Part shown: positions 36,023 through 45,150 of the stretch, piece after piece
Numbering within the stretch: position 1 is the first letter of the stretch
How the letters are laid out: each line of letters starts with the position of its first letter
NCBI RefSeq assembly: GCF_900182655.1
Contig: NZ_FXTC01000009.1
Coordinates: 62,001-126,000, forward strand
Origin: Chryseobacterium rhizoplanae
Lineage (GTDB): Bacteria > Bacteroidota > Bacteroidia > Flavobacteriales > Weeksellaceae
DNA length: 64,000 nt
Direction of reading: 5' to 3'
The notes under the pieces: generated by a model
The model's input: only the letters and a program-made list of their open reading frames with translations
What the model was told of the DNA's origin: nothing
Database searches by the model: none
Translations under genes and position numbers: made by a program

Positions 36023-38092
36023 ATGAAATTTAGAAATTGGTTTTTATTAATTCTGTTATTTTTAGCAACAGGGATTAATGCGCAGATAAAAAATCCTGTA
36101 AAGTTTAAGTTCACCATCAATGACCTGGGAAACAATCAGTACGAAGCAGTATTGAATGCTACTATGGAAAGCGGATGGCACATTTACTCAAAAGATTTAC
36201 CGGAAGATACCGGAATTCCTACTGAGTATAAGGTTACGGGAAAGAATATTGAGTTGATCGGGAAGTTTACTGAAGTAGGAAAAAAGCATGAAGAGTTTTC
36301 TGAAGCTTTTGGTGGAACAATTGTTTTTTACTCCAATTCAGCAGGATTTAAACAGAAATTTAAATTAAAAGATCCGACAAAACCTGCGGATGTCACTTCT
36401 GAAATTACGTATCAAACTTGTGACGACAGAGTTTGTCTGGCTCCCAATACATTAGAATTCAACCAAAAAGTTACCCCAAAAGGAGCAACGGAAGAAGCTG
36501 CAACTGAGGAAACCGCTGGCCCTGTGAAAGATTCAGTAAAAATAACGGAGACTGTTACCGAAAACCCTGCAAAAACAGAAGCTACGGTCACAGAAACGTC
36601 AAAACTGGATCCTAAGCAGCTGAAAATTGCAACAATCGATTTCAAAAAACCATTGACAGATTGTGGTACGGCATCTACTAAAGTGGATGAAAACTACTGG
36701 ACTTATTTATTTTTAGGATTTATCGGAGGATTAATCGCATTGCTTACTCCTTGCGTTTTCCCGATGATTCCACTTACTGTTTCATTCTTTACGAAAGGCA
36801 GCAAGAATAAGGCTAAAGGAAAAAGAGATGCTCTTATTTATGGGTTTTTCATTCTTCTTATTTTTGTTTTATTAAGTATTCCTTTCCATATTATTGACGG
36901 AATTGCAGGAAATATCTTCAATGAGATTTCTACCAGCGTATGGCTGAACATCGCGTTCTTCATCATATTTATCTTCTTTGCCGGAAGTTTCTTCGGGTAT
37001 TATGATATCACGTTACCAAGTTCAATTGCCAATAAATCTTCTAAAGCGGAAGAAGCAGGAGGTATTATCGGAATTTTCTTCATGGCATTGACATTGGTTA
37101 TTGTTTCTTTTTCCTGTACAGGACCTATATTAGGAAGTTTACTGGGAAGCGCAGTAACCGGTTCTACCAATGTTCCGATGTTATTGACATTTGCATTGGC
37201 TGGATTCGGTCTTGCTTGGGCAATCGTTTTCGGATTATTGGCTTTATTCCCGCAAGCATTACAAAGTCTTCCGAAATCCGGAGGATGGATGAATACGGTA
37301 AAAGTAGTTTTAGGTTTCGTAGAATTGGCTTTAGCCTTGAAATTCTTATCTAAGGCAGATCTTGTTTCTAAGACATTCTTCTTAAAAAGAGAACTTTTCA
37401 TCGCCATCTGGATTATCGTTGCATTAGGATTAGCATTATATTTATTAGGATTCATCAGATTCCCGCATGATGATAAAAAGCCTAAAATATCCATTACAAG
37501 AAAGGTATTAGGGGTATTGGGAATTGGTTTTGTAATCTATTTAATCCAGGGTTTAATACCGTCTGACCGTCCGAAACTTCAGCTGTTAAGCGGAATTTTA
37601 CCTCCGTTAAATGTAAGCTACTTCCATGATGAGAAGGACGGGATTTTAGGAATGCATCCGGAGCACGACTTCTTCCAAGCAATAGAGCTTGCCAAAAAAG
37701 AGGATAAACCAATCCTTATTGACTTCACAGGATACGGTTGTGAAAACTGTAGAAAAATGGAAGAGTTTGTATGGAGCGAGCCGGACATTTTACCTATCCT
37801 TCAGAATGATGTAGTATTAGCATCTCTGTATGTGGATGACAAGGAAGAGCTTCCTGAAGATCAAAAAACAAAAATTGACCTGGGAGAAGGACAAATTAAA
37901 AAAGTGAAAACAATCGGTGACAGATGGAGTTTATTCCAACAGGTTAACTTCAACAATAACTCACAGCCTCACTATGTTTTGATCACTCCGGACGGTAAGG
38001 TAATCAACACGCCGGTTTCAGGATATATGCCAAAAGAGGATTTCAAGAAATTCTTAGAATGCGGAGTTAATTACTATAAAAAGAGTAAATAA
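36023..38092 (+). CDS. dsbD: Thiol:disulfide interchange protein DsbD
   Basis: A 689-residue three-part DsbD. After the signal peptide (residues 1-20) comes the periplasmic alpha domain with the cysteine pair in YQTCDDRVCLAPN (about 132-137), then a Thr/Glu-rich linker, an eight-helix membrane domain with Cys in LLTPCVFPMIP (about 244) and SFSCTGPILGSLLG (about 365), and a C-terminal thioredoxin domain with GYGCENC (about 573-576). It carries electrons from cytosolic thioredoxin to periplasmic proteins. The length is greater than the E. coli protein (about 565), mainly because of the linker and the C-terminal domain. Confidence 0.93.
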   Translation: MKFRNWFLLILLFLATGINAQIKNPVKFKFTINDLGNNQYEAVLNATMESGWHIYSKDLPEDTGIPTEYKVTGKNIELIGKFTEVGKKHEEFSEAFGGTIVFYSNSAGFKQKFKLKDPTKPADVTSEITYQTCDDRVCLAPNTLEFNQKVTPKGATEEAATEETAGPVKDSVKITETVTENPAKTEATVTETSKLDPKQLKIATIDFKKPLTDCGTASTKVDENYWTYLFLGFIGGLIALLTPCVFPMIPLTVSFFTKGSKNKAKGKRDALIYGFFILLIFVLLSIPFHIIDGIAGNIFNEISTSVWLNIAFFIIFIFFAGSFFGYYDITLPSSIANKSSKAEEAGGIIGIFFMALTLVIVSFSCTGPILGSLLGSAVTGSTNVPMLLTFALAGFGLAWAIVFGLLALFPQALQSLPKSGGWMNTVKVVLGFVELALALKFLSKADLVSKTFFLKRELFIAIWIIVALGLALYLLGFIRFPHDDKKPKISITRKVLGVLGIGFVIYLIQGLIPSDRPKLQLLSGILPPLNVSYFHDEKDGILGMHPEHDFFQAIELAKKEDKPILIDFTGYGCENCRKMEEFVWSEPDILPILQNDVVLASLYVDDKEELPEDQKTKIDLGEGQIKKVKTIGDRWSLFQQVNFNNNSQPHYVLITPDGKVINTPVSGYMPKEDFKKFLECGVNYYKKSK

Positions 38093-38110
38093 ACATTTAC
38101 ATAATATTTA

Positions 38111-38140
38111 AAAACTCACACCTTACCGTGTGAGTTTTTT
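38111..38140 (+). terminator. Terminator of dsbD
   Basis: Eleven-base perfect arms (38111-38121 and 38128-38138) with a six-base loop and T-run, 18 bases after the stop. Confidence 0.8.
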
Positions 38141-38350
38141 ATTTATCATGATAATTTTAAAATCAGTAAAGCAAAAATATCATAAACATTCCCTTTCTTC
38201 AGGAAGCTTATGAAAACAAACAGAAATATTTAAAATTCACCTGAAAACCATCAATAGATTCATGAATTTATAAAGTTTTTAATAATCAAGGCATATGTTT
38301 TGTATGAATTCTTCAAAAAAAATACCGTTTAACATTTAAAAACTTTAATC

Positions 38351-38875
38351 ATGGCAGAAGTAATTGCACAAGAAAAACAGGGCAGCAAGCAAAAGAAAAA
38401 AATGATCAGAGTAGATATGACTCCTATGGTAGATCTGGGATTCCTATTGATCACTTTCTTTATGTTTACCACCAATTTTACAAAACCTAATGTAATGGAT
38501 TTAGGGCTACCCGCAAAAGATCCAAACCCTGATCCGAAAAACATTAAAGTAATTGGAGATAAAAACCAGATTACATTTATCCTCGGAAAGGACAACCGCG
38601 TGTTTTATCATCAAAGCAATGCTACGGATTTAAATTCCGCTAATCTTAAAGAAACCGATTTCAGTGGAATAAAAATTTCAAAAATCATTGCAGAGGCTTA
38701 TAAAAACGCTCCGGCACCTAACAAATTCACAGTGATTGTAAAACCAACGGATGACGCGAATTATAAGAATTTTGTGGATATGCTGGACAACCTTGCGATT
38801 TCCAAAAAGGAACGATATGGCGTAACAGATATCAAGCCCTGGGAAACAAAGATTTACAAGGAATTAACTCAATAA
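38351..38875 (+). CDS. exbD: Orphan ExbD paralogue
   Basis: A 174-residue ExbD-family protein that is a close paralogue of the second ExbD of the TonB operon: both share RVDMTPMVDLGFLLITFFMF, KPNVMDLGLPAK, GKDNRVF, KPTDD and YGVTD-KPWE. It stands alone, with its own terminator and without exbB or tonB beside it, so it must use an ExbB encoded elsewhere, perhaps that at 17694. It may replace the operon ExbD under some conditions. Confidence 0.9.
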   Translation: MAEVIAQEKQGSKQKKKMIRVDMTPMVDLGFLLITFFMFTTNFTKPNVMDLGLPAKDPNPDPKNIKVIGDKNQITFILGKDNRVFYHQSNATDLNSANLKETDFSGIKISKIIAEAYKNAPAPNKFTVIVKPTDDANYKNFVDMLDNLAISKKERYGVTDIKPWETKIYKELTQ

Positions 38876-38881
38876 AAACAC

Positions 38882-38910
38882 AAAGGGCATTTTTAAAGTG
38901 CTCTTTTTTG
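38882..38910 (+). terminator. Terminator of the orphan exbD
   Basis: Eight-base stem (38882-38889 with 38899-38906, one G-U pair) followed by a T-run, six bases after the stop. Confidence 0.6.
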
Positions 38911-38974
38911 TTTACTTTTGAAAGAAGAAATAGATCTGCAGTGTGTAACCGGCTGTATTATTTTTAACCTTCTA

Positions 38975-38982
38975 TAATTTTG
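38975..38982 (+). promoter_or_regulatory. -7 element of the alpha/beta hydrolase gene
   Basis: TAATTTTG ends five bases before the ATG at 38988, which would make the transcript nearly leaderless. Confidence 0.4.
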
Positions 38983-38987
38983 GAATT

Positions 38988-39770
38988 ATGCTGAACTTTG
39001 AAAGAACAGGAAACGGAAAAGAAACATTGGTACTTCTTCACGGATTTATGGAAAACATATCCATCTGGAGCGATATGGAGCACCATCTTTCCAAAGATTT
39101 TTCATTGCTTAAAATTGACCTTCCCGGGCATGGACAGTCTGAAATTTTAGCAGAAGTTCACACCATGGAACTAATGGCTGAGGAAGTAAAAAAAGTTTTA
39201 GATCAGCAAAATTTAGAAAAAGTACATCTTCTGGGACATTCCATGGGAGGATATACTGCACTTGCCTTTGCTGAAAAATATCCCAATTCTTTAAAAAGTC
39301 TCACATTATTTTTCTCTACTTATTTTCCTGACGATGAAGAGAAAAAACAGCAGCGCATCAAAAGCTATAGAATCATAAAAGATGCATTCGCCCATTATGC
39401 AAGAGCCGGAGTTCCAAATTTATTCAATCCGAATGAAAGAGATATTCTGGAAGGGAAAATAGAAACAGCTCTTGAAACCGCACTATCTACAAATAACCTT
39501 GGGGCTCTTGCCTGTGTGAAAGGCATGGTAGAAAGAACCGACAAAAAGCACATTATTGACACTCTGGAAGCTAAAATATTAGTATTGGCAGGAAAACATG
39601 ATAACGCTGTAAAAACCGATATGATGATCAAACACCTTCCGGACAGAACCAATATCAAATCTTATATCCTGGACTGCGGACACAACGGTCACTGGGAAAA
39701 ACCCGGTATCTGTGCCGAAATCATCAATACAGAACTTCTTCACAACCTTCCTAAAAAATTGGTTTTATAA
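38988..39770 (+). CDS. Alpha/beta-fold hydrolase
   Basis: A 260-residue serine hydrolase. The oxyanion motif LLHGFMENISIW, the nucleophile elbow GHSMGG (Ser near residue 88) and the C-terminal catalytic His in DCGHNGHWEKP are all present, with Asp in LAGKHDNAV. It lacks a signal peptide and is cytoplasmic. Substrate unknown; small esters are typical for this subgroup. Confidence 0.88.
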   Translation: MLNFERTGNGKETLVLLHGFMENISIWSDMEHHLSKDFSLLKIDLPGHGQSEILAEVHTMELMAEEVKKVLDQQNLEKVHLLGHSMGGYTALAFAEKYPNSLKSLTLFFSTYFPDDEEKKQQRIKSYRIIKDAFAHYARAGVPNLFNPNERDILEGKIETALETALSTNNLGALACVKGMVERTDKKHIIDTLEAKILVLAGKHDNAVKTDMMIKHLPDRTNIKSYILDCGHNGHWEKPGICAEIINTELLHNLPKKLVL

Positions 39771-39831
39771 AATAGATTACCTCACAAATTAAAACCGCCC
39801 TTAATGAAAAATCCTGTATATTAGTAGAGGA

Positions 39832-39839
39832 TAATTTTG
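39832..39839 (+). promoter_or_regulatory. -7 element of the patatin gene
   Basis: TAATTTTG ends three bases before the ATG at 39843. An in-frame TTG at 39837 lies inside this element and is rejected as a start. Confidence 0.4.
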
Positions 39840-39842
39840 GTA

Positions 39843-40649
39843 ATGGCTTTATTTTCATTCAAAAAAAAGAAACCACCGGCACCACCGGTTATCGGGCTTA
39901 CACTTTCAGGCGGAGGAATGCGTGGAATTGCGCATATTGCTGTATTGAAAGCGCTGGAAGAATATAATCTGAAACCGCATATTATCTCCGGAACCAGTGC
40001 TGGTTCTATCATTGGTGCTTTTTATTCTTTTGGAAAAACGCCGGATGAAATGATGGAAATTGTAAGACAGACTTCTTTTTTTTCCCGATCCGCTTTAAAA
40101 TTATCAAAAAACGGAATTTTCAGCTCCAATTTCATTTTAAAACTGCTTAAAGACTATTTACCGGAAGACAATTTCAATATTTTGGAAATCCCTGTATATG
40201 TTGCTGCAACAGAGATGACTCATGGTATTGTGGACTTCTTTTCTGAAGGTGAACTTTTCGGACCATTGCTGGCCTCTTCCAGCGTTCCTTTTATTCTTCC
40301 ACCAGTAAGGATAGGTGAGAAAATCTATGTGGATGGCGGTGTCCTGGATAATCTTCCCATTGAACCTATCATGGATAAATGCAATTTTCTTATTGCCTCC
40401 CATGTGAACTCCATCAGTTATGATCAATTAAACAAAATGAGCCTGATGAAAGAATTCGACAGAATCCTTCACTTAGCCATTGCAAAATCCGTGTATTCCA
40501 AAGCGAAATACTGCAATATATTTTTAGATCCGCCTAAGATGACGAAATACAGCCTTTTCAACAAACGATATATGGATGAAATGTTTCAGCAGGTGTATGA
40601 ATATACCTGTCAGGAACTTGAAGAAAAAGGATTTCGTAAAAGTATTTAG
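39843..40649 (+). CDS. Patatin-like phospholipase
   Basis: A 268-residue patatin domain protein. Visible are the glycine-rich oxyanion loop LSGGGMRGIAHIAVLKAL, the nucleophile motif GTSAGS (catalytic Ser near residue 59) and the Asp of the catalytic dyad in DGGVLDNLPIEP. The basic start (FSFKKKK) suggests membrane contact. It is a lipid acyl hydrolase of the RssA/YchK kind, single-domain and without signal peptide. Confidence 0.9.
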   Translation: MALFSFKKKKPPAPPVIGLTLSGGGMRGIAHIAVLKALEEYNLKPHIISGTSAGSIIGAFYSFGKTPDEMMEIVRQTSFFSRSALKLSKNGIFSSNFILKLLKDYLPEDNFNILEIPVYVAATEMTHGIVDFFSEGELFGPLLASSSVPFILPPVRIGEKIYVDGGVLDNLPIEPIMDKCNFLIASHVNSISYDQLNKMSLMKEFDRILHLAIAKSVYSKAKYCNIFLDPPKMTKYSLFNKRYMDEMFQQVYEYTCQELEEKGFRKSI

Positions 40650-40686
40650 AATTTGAGATGCCGAGAATATACGGATACTCCCTCTT

Positions 40687-41691
40687 CTACAAGCCTTCCT
40701 CTTTTACTTTCTCTTTAAAGTTGGCGATAGTTCCGGATAAAGAGTCTAAAGATTTTCCTCCGGCTGCATTGATGTGTCCTCCACCGTTAAAGTACTTTCT
40801 TGAGAATTGGTTTACATCAACATCATCTTTACTTCTGAACGAAATTTTAACAAAATCCTCATACAAATCTTCCATGAAGAAGGCAGACATTTTTACGCCT
40901 CCGATACTTAAACCATAGTTTACAAAACCTTCCGTATCTCCTTTCTGGAAACCAAATTCTTTCAATTCGTTTCTTGTAAGGCTTAAGACAGCTACCGTTC
41001 CGTCATTCACCACTTCTATTCTTCCCAGAACCAAAGCAAGCAAATGAAGGCGGGAAACCGTATTGGTATCCCAGGTATTGGATGTGATCATTGCCGGATC
41101 TGCACCATTTTCAATCAGATTAGCAATAATTCTGTGGGTAGTGGCACTGGTAGAACGAAAACGGAAACCTCCTGTATCGGTCATAATTCCGGTATAAAGA
41201 CATTCTGCCATATCCTGATTCACCAGTTTTTCATCATCCATTGCTTCAATGAAATGATAGATCATCTGTGAAGTTGCCGGAATTACGGTATCAGAATAAA
41301 CAAAATCAAATTTTTCCGGCTGCTGGTGGTGGTCAATAAGAATTTTCTTTCCCTGAGCTTTCACCAGCCAATCTCCTAATAATCCAATTCGTGACGGAGA
41401 ATTAAAATCCAGACAGAAAATAACATCTGCTCCTGCAATCATATCAGATGCCAGCTTTCTTTTATATTCTGCAATAATCACTTTCTTAGACTCCGGCATC
41501 CATTTCAGAAATTTAGGAAAATCATTAGGCACAATCACTTCTGCATGAATTCCTTTTGCTTTCAGATAATGCTTCAATCCCAGACTTGAACCAATAGCAT
41601 CTCCATCCGGATTGTAGTGGGTAAGGATAACTATTTTGCTTTCTTGAGTAAGTAATGTATTGATATCTAAAAGTTCTGCTGGTGTAAACAT
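40687..41691 (-). CDS. DHH/DHHA1 phosphoesterase (NrnA-like)
   Basis: A 334-residue DHH superfamily enzyme of the NrnA group, nanoRNases and pAp phosphatases that also cut linear dinucleotides such as pApA. Metal ligands are in THYNPDGDAIGSSLGL, FCLDFN and LIDHHQQP; the C-terminal DHHA1 domain has the conserved GGGHINAAGG. The length matches NrnA (about 320-340). It is convergent with the patatin gene. Confidence 0.88.
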   Translation of the reverse strand: MFTPAELLDINTLLTQESKIVILTHYNPDGDAIGSSLGLKHYLKAKGIHAEVIVPNDFPKFLKWMPESKKVIIAEYKRKLASDMIAGADVIFCLDFNSPSRIGLLGDWLVKAQGKKILIDHHQQPEKFDFVYSDTVIPATSQMIYHFIEAMDDEKLVNQDMAECLYTGIMTDTGGFRFRSTSATTHRIIANLIENGADPAMITSNTWDTNTVSRLHLLALVLGRIEVVNDGTVAVLSLTRNELKEFGFQKGDTEGFVNYGLSIGGVKMSAFFMEDLYEDFVKISFRSKDDVDVNQFSRKYFNGGGHINAAGGKSLDSLSGTIANFKEKVKEEGL

Positions 41692-41723
41692 CTGGTGTTT
41701 ATTTTCGTTAAAATTAAAGTTTT

Positions 41724-41731
41724 CAAAGATA
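41724..41731 (-). promoter_or_regulatory. -7 element of the DHH phosphoesterase gene
   Basis: TATCTTTG on the minus strand, 33 bases upstream of the start codon. No standard -33 element. Confidence 0.4.
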
Positions 41732-41851
41732 GAGCTTTTATATAAATCATTTAAATATTATTTTTGCACACAGAAATGGTATTCTTATCAGGGGTTTACC
41801 ATTGTCGGGTAAAAAAACATTGCATTTAATTTCAAAAAAAAATAATTAAAG

Positions 41852-41882
41852 TTTGTAACTTATAAAAATTTATATATCTTTG
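41852..41882 (+). promoter_or_regulatory. Promoter of rpmH (complete Bacteroidetes consensus)
   Basis: TTTG at 41852-41855 and TATCTTTG at 41875-41882 are separated by exactly 19 bases, a full match to the Bacteroidetes sigma-ABfr consensus. The start codon of rpmH is 45 bases further on. Confidence 0.75.
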
Positions 41883-41926
41883 CAACCTGAAAATTAATAG
41901 ATTAATTACGATTTAAACATATAGTA

Positions 41927-42085
41927 ATGAGTAAAAGAACATTCCAGCCATCAGAAAGAAAAAGAAGAAACAAACACGGTTTCAGAGAAAGAATGTCTAC
42001 GCCAAATGGAAGAAGAGTTTTGGCTGCGAGAAGAGCTAAAGGCAGAAAGAGTTTAACTGTAAGTGCTGCACGCGCTAAGAGATAA
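41927..42085 (+). CDS. rpmH: 50S ribosomal protein L34
   Basis: A 52-residue, very basic ribosomal protein with the complete L34 pattern: [38 protein letters not shown]. The Bacteroidetes form has a C-terminal extension after KGRKSL (here TVSAARAKR). It is preceded by a full-consensus promoter and followed by a terminator. rnpA is not next to it, unlike in many bacteria. Confidence 0.95.
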   Translation: MSKRTFQPSERKRRNKHGFRERMSTPNGRRVLAARRAKGRKSLTVSAARAKR

Positions 42086-42109
42086 TCTTTTTATTATCAT
42101 ATACAAAAC

Positions 42110-42141
42110 ATGCTTGAGAAGTTCCTTTTCAGGCATTTTTT
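42110..42141 (+). terminator. Terminator of rpmH
   Basis: An eight-base stem with one G-U pair (42110-42117 with 42129-42136) followed by a T-run, 24 bases after the stop. Confidence 0.65.
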
Positions 42142-42204
42142 GTTGTTAAAATTTACTAAAATTTAGGCTGAATCAACATCTTTTTCTATTTTTAAAAGTT
42201 GAAA

Positions 42205-42212
42205 TATTTTTG
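42205..42212 (+). promoter_or_regulatory. -7 element of the FtsE-like gene
   Basis: TATTTTTG, 26 bases upstream of the ATG at 42239. No clear -33 element. Confidence 0.35.
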
Positions 42213-42238
42213 TTAGAAACAGTCTTTAAAATTAAATT

Positions 42239-42949
42239 ATGCCACATACAAATATCTCCGGAGACAATATTATAAGTTTACAAAACGCAAAGATTGCGCA
42301 AAAAAACTTCACTGTACTTTCTGATGTAAATCTTAACATTAAAAAAGGTAGATTCTGCTATCTTATCGGAAAAACAGGTTCCGGAAAAAGTTCCCTTCTG
42401 AAAACGCTTTACGGACATATTCCATTGGCATCAGGACATGGAGCTGTTGTAGGATTTGATCTGGCAAAGCTAAAACCTTCTGATATTCCTAACTTAAGAA
42501 GAAAATTAGGAATCGTATTCCAGGATTTCCAGTTACTTTCTGACAGAACAGTTGAAAAAAACCTGAAATTTGTTCTTGAAGCCACAGGCTGGAATGATAA
42601 AGTAAAAATAGAAGACCGTATCAATGAAGTTTTGGGAAGCGTGAACATGAAAAGCAAAAAGCACAAAATGCCACACGAACTTTCCGGAGGTGAGCAGCAG
42701 CGTATTGCCATCGCAAGAGCCCTTCTTAACCACCCGGATCTTATCTTGGCGGATGAGCCGACAGGAAACCTGGATCCTGAAACTTCCAACGAAATCATGA
42801 CGCTTCTGAAACAGGTTGCCCTTGAAAATGGCGCTGCAGTAGTAATGGCAACACACGATTATCACATGATTCAAAACTTCCCTGGTGAAGCCATCAGATG
42901 CGAAGATGGAAAAGTATCTGTACTGGATACGGCAGAATTGTTTGAATAA
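42239..42949 (+). CDS. ftsE: FtsE-like ABC transporter ATP-binding protein
   Basis: A 236-residue ATPase with Walker A GKTGSGKSS, Q-loop VFQDFQLLSDRTVEKNLKF, signature LSGGEQQR, Walker B LILADEPTGNLDPE and switch His in ATHDYHM. The Q-loop region and DEPTGNLDP are those of the FtsE/LolD/MacB class, and the start SLQNAKIAQKNFTVLSDVNL is FtsE-like. FtsE and FtsX control peptidoglycan hydrolases at division. ftsX is not adjacent here, which is common in Bacteroidetes but leaves some doubt. Confidence 0.85.
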   Translation: MPHTNISGDNIISLQNAKIAQKNFTVLSDVNLNIKKGRFCYLIGKTGSGKSSLLKTLYGHIPLASGHGAVVGFDLAKLKPSDIPNLRRKLGIVFQDFQLLSDRTVEKNLKFVLEATGWNDKVKIEDRINEVLGSVNMKSKKHKMPHELSGGEQQRIAIARALLNHPDLILADEPTGNLDPETSNEIMTLLKQVALENGAAVVMATHDYHMIQNFPGEAIRCEDGKVSVLDTAELFE

Positions 42950-43002
42950 CAATTAAGCAAGTCGGAAATTACTATTTTTCTAAAATCCAATTTCTAACTT
43001 CT

Positions 43003-43695
43003 CTACTTAAAAACATGAAACTCCTTGGTGAGTTCAAGATATTGGTCCGAGTATTGTCTCGGACTTTTTTCTATAATAAAATCAGATTCACGGATTTCTT
43101 TTTCTTGTGATGAGAATTCCAGAATAAGCCTTTTAGTTTTTGAATTTTCAATTCCTTTGATATTAATCCTTCTGTTTACAAACAGATGATTCTCTTTACC
43201 TATTGAAATAAAAACTTCTCCAGCTTCAACAGGAATAATTACGGAAAGAATCCCGTTTACAGATAATAATCGTACTGCATTGATAATTAACTGCCTGAAA
43301 TTTAATTCTACAGTCTGGCGTGCAATCTTGTCTTTTTCAGATCCTGATTCTTCAAAATAGGGAGGATTGGAAACAATGAGATCAAACCGCTCCTCTGTTT
43401 CGAAAGTTTTAAAATCCTGATGTCTGTTTTTCAGCCTTGCATGAAAAGGAGAATTTTCAAAATTAAGCTTAGTAAGTACTGCGGCATCTTCATTAATATC
43501 CAGTCCTAAAAAATAGGCCTGCGGATTTCTTTGGGCAAGCATTAAAGAGATCAAACCTGTTCCAGTTCCCACTTCCAAAACATTGGAAGCACCATCAACA
43601 TTTGCCAAAGCACCAAGCAAAACTCCGTCTGTTCCTACACGGAAGACGTCTTTGGACTGTTCTATCTTAAATTGTTTAAATGTAAAAGGTTTCAC
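43003..43695 (-). CDS. trmN6: tRNA1(Val) adenine-37 N6-methyltransferase-like protein
   Basis: A 230-residue SAM-dependent methyltransferase of the YfiC/TrmN6 family. The first motif is VLEVGTGTGLISLMLAQR, and the amino-methyltransferase motif is NPPYF (in DLIVSNPPYFEES). The start FTFKQFKIEQSKDVFRVGTDGVLLGA is diagnostic of the family. It begins with GTG overlapping the stop of the kinase gene (TAGTG), indicating translational coupling. Confidence 0.9.
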   Translation of the reverse strand: MKPFTFKQFKIEQSKDVFRVGTDGVLLGALANVDGASNVLEVGTGTGLISLMLAQRNPQAYFLGLDINEDAAVLTKLNFENSPFHARLKNRHQDFKTFETEERFDLIVSNPPYFEESGSEKDKIARQTVELNFRQLIINAVRLLSVNGILSVIIPVEAGEVFISIGKENHLFVNRRINIKGIENSKTKRLILEFSSQEKEIRESDFIIEKSPRQYSDQYLELTKEFHVFK

Positions 43696-45149
43696 TATAA
43701 ATTGGTAGGCAGAGTAATGATGAATGTAGATCCTTTTCCTAGCTCAGATTTCACAGAGATCTCACCTTTATAATCTTCAATCATCTTTCTTACCATAGAT
43801 AAGCCCAGACCCATTCCGCTGCTTTTAGACGTAAAATTCGGCTCAAAGATCCTTTCGTACATATTTTCAGGAATTCCTATTCCGTTATCCTGAACAGAAA
43901 TAATCACTCTCCTCTGATGCTGTTCCACATCTACATTGATGATCAGTTTTCTTTCATCACTTTCGGCCTGTTTTGCATTGGTAACCAAATTCGTTATAAT
44001 TCTGGAAAGATAAATTCTATCCATATTAATCATAATATTGCTCTTATTGGCATGCATAAAGATACTGTCATCATTGAAAACACGGAGAATATCCTCAACC
44101 TCTGTATTCAGATTGATCACCTCGTTGTTTTTTTCAGGAAGTTTCGCAAATTCTGAAAAGGCTGAAGCTACCGTTGCAATCAGATCTATCTGATCTACAA
44201 TTGTTTTACTCATCTGTTTTACCCTTTCTCTGATATTCGGATCTTCCGGATCAAATTTTCTTTCAAAATTCTGAATGGTCAGTTTCATCGGAGTCAGAGG
44301 ATTTTTCACCTCATGAGCTACCTGTTTGGCCATTTCTCTCCAGGCTTCTTCAGACGCCTTGAACCTAAGTCTTTCTTTCTGGTCCTGGATCTGCAGAATC
44401 ATTCTGTTATAAGCTCTTGCCAAGGCATTAAGCTCATCATTTTTATAATATCTGATAGGCCGCATTTCATTTTCAAATAATGTAATACGGGTAATCATAT
44501 CAGAAAATTTCGTAATTGTTTTTGCCAGACTGTTGGAAGTCACCCAGCTGATCCAGATACTGAACAGAATAAGAAATATATCGACTAAAAGAATATACTT
44601 TACATATTGATGAAGAACCTCCAGATAAGCAGATTCATTATGATATAAAGGAATATAGACAATTCCGATGGGTTCCAGCTCATTATTTTTCAACAAAAGA
44701 TAGGAAGAAGTAAGTTTTGCATCTTTTGCAGCATCATAATTGACCATATCCACCCTTGCATCGGTAGACAGAATCTTGTTGATGATTTCGATAGGAATCG
44801 TTTTCTGCTCAACCAAGGCTTCATCCTTATTGGAAAGCAAATAATTTCCTTTCAGATCGTAAATAAAAATGTCGTGCTGATTGATATCCGCTATTTCGAA
44901 GATTTTATTCCCCAAAACCTCCGGAAGATCTTTTGTTTCAATAAGTTTCTGACTTACCGCATAGTCCAGATATCGCATTACAGCATTGGTTTTATCCTGC
45001 ATATCGATATTACTTTGCTGCAGAGAGTGATTTCTCAGCACAAAATAAGGGACAAGCGACGTAGCGACAACACTTAAAAAACATACCAGCAGGAAACCGA
45101 AAAACACACGGTTCCTTAAGCTATATCCTTTATACTTATTAATTGACAT
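43695..45149 (-). CDS. Sensor histidine kinase, NtrY-like
   Basis: A 484-residue membrane kinase. Two membrane helices (about 15-37 and 180-203) flank a periplasmic sensor region of about 140 residues; then a HAMP domain, the dimerisation/phosphoacceptor helix with VAHEVKNPLTPMKL (His near residue 279), and a complete ATP-binding domain with the N box VTNAKQA, DNGIGIPENM, FEPNFTSKSSGMGLGLSMV. The H box is of the NtrY/NtrB kind. No response regulator is next to it; the neighbours are ribE upstream and trmN6 downstream. Confidence 0.9.
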   Translation of the reverse strand: MSINKYKGYSLRNRVFFGFLLVCFLSVVATSLVPYFVLRNHSLQQSNIDMQDKTNAVMRYLDYAVSQKLIETKDLPEVLGNKIFEIADINQHDIFIYDLKGNYLLSNKDEALVEQKTIPIEIINKILSTDARVDMVNYDAAKDAKLTSSYLLLKNNELEPIGIVYIPLYHNESAYLEVLHQYVKYILLVDIFLILFSIWISWVTSNSLAKTITKFSDMITRITLFENEMRPIRYYKNDELNALARAYNRMILQIQDQKERLRFKASEEAWREMAKQVAHEVKNPLTPMKLTIQNFERKFDPEDPNIRERVKQMSKTIVDQIDLIATVASAFSEFAKLPEKNNEVINLNTEVEDILRVFNDDSIFMHANKSNIMINMDRIYLSRIITNLVTNAKQAESDERKLIINVDVEQHQRRVIISVQDNGIGIPENMYERIFEPNFTSKSSGMGLGLSMVRKMIEDYKGEISVKSELGKGSTFIITLPTNL

Positions 45150-45150
45150 T

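Noticed and set aside
37000-37494. A 164-codon open frame antisense to dsbD
   Set aside because: It is a shadow of the membrane domain codons of dsbD on the opposite strand, with no promoter or family resemblance.
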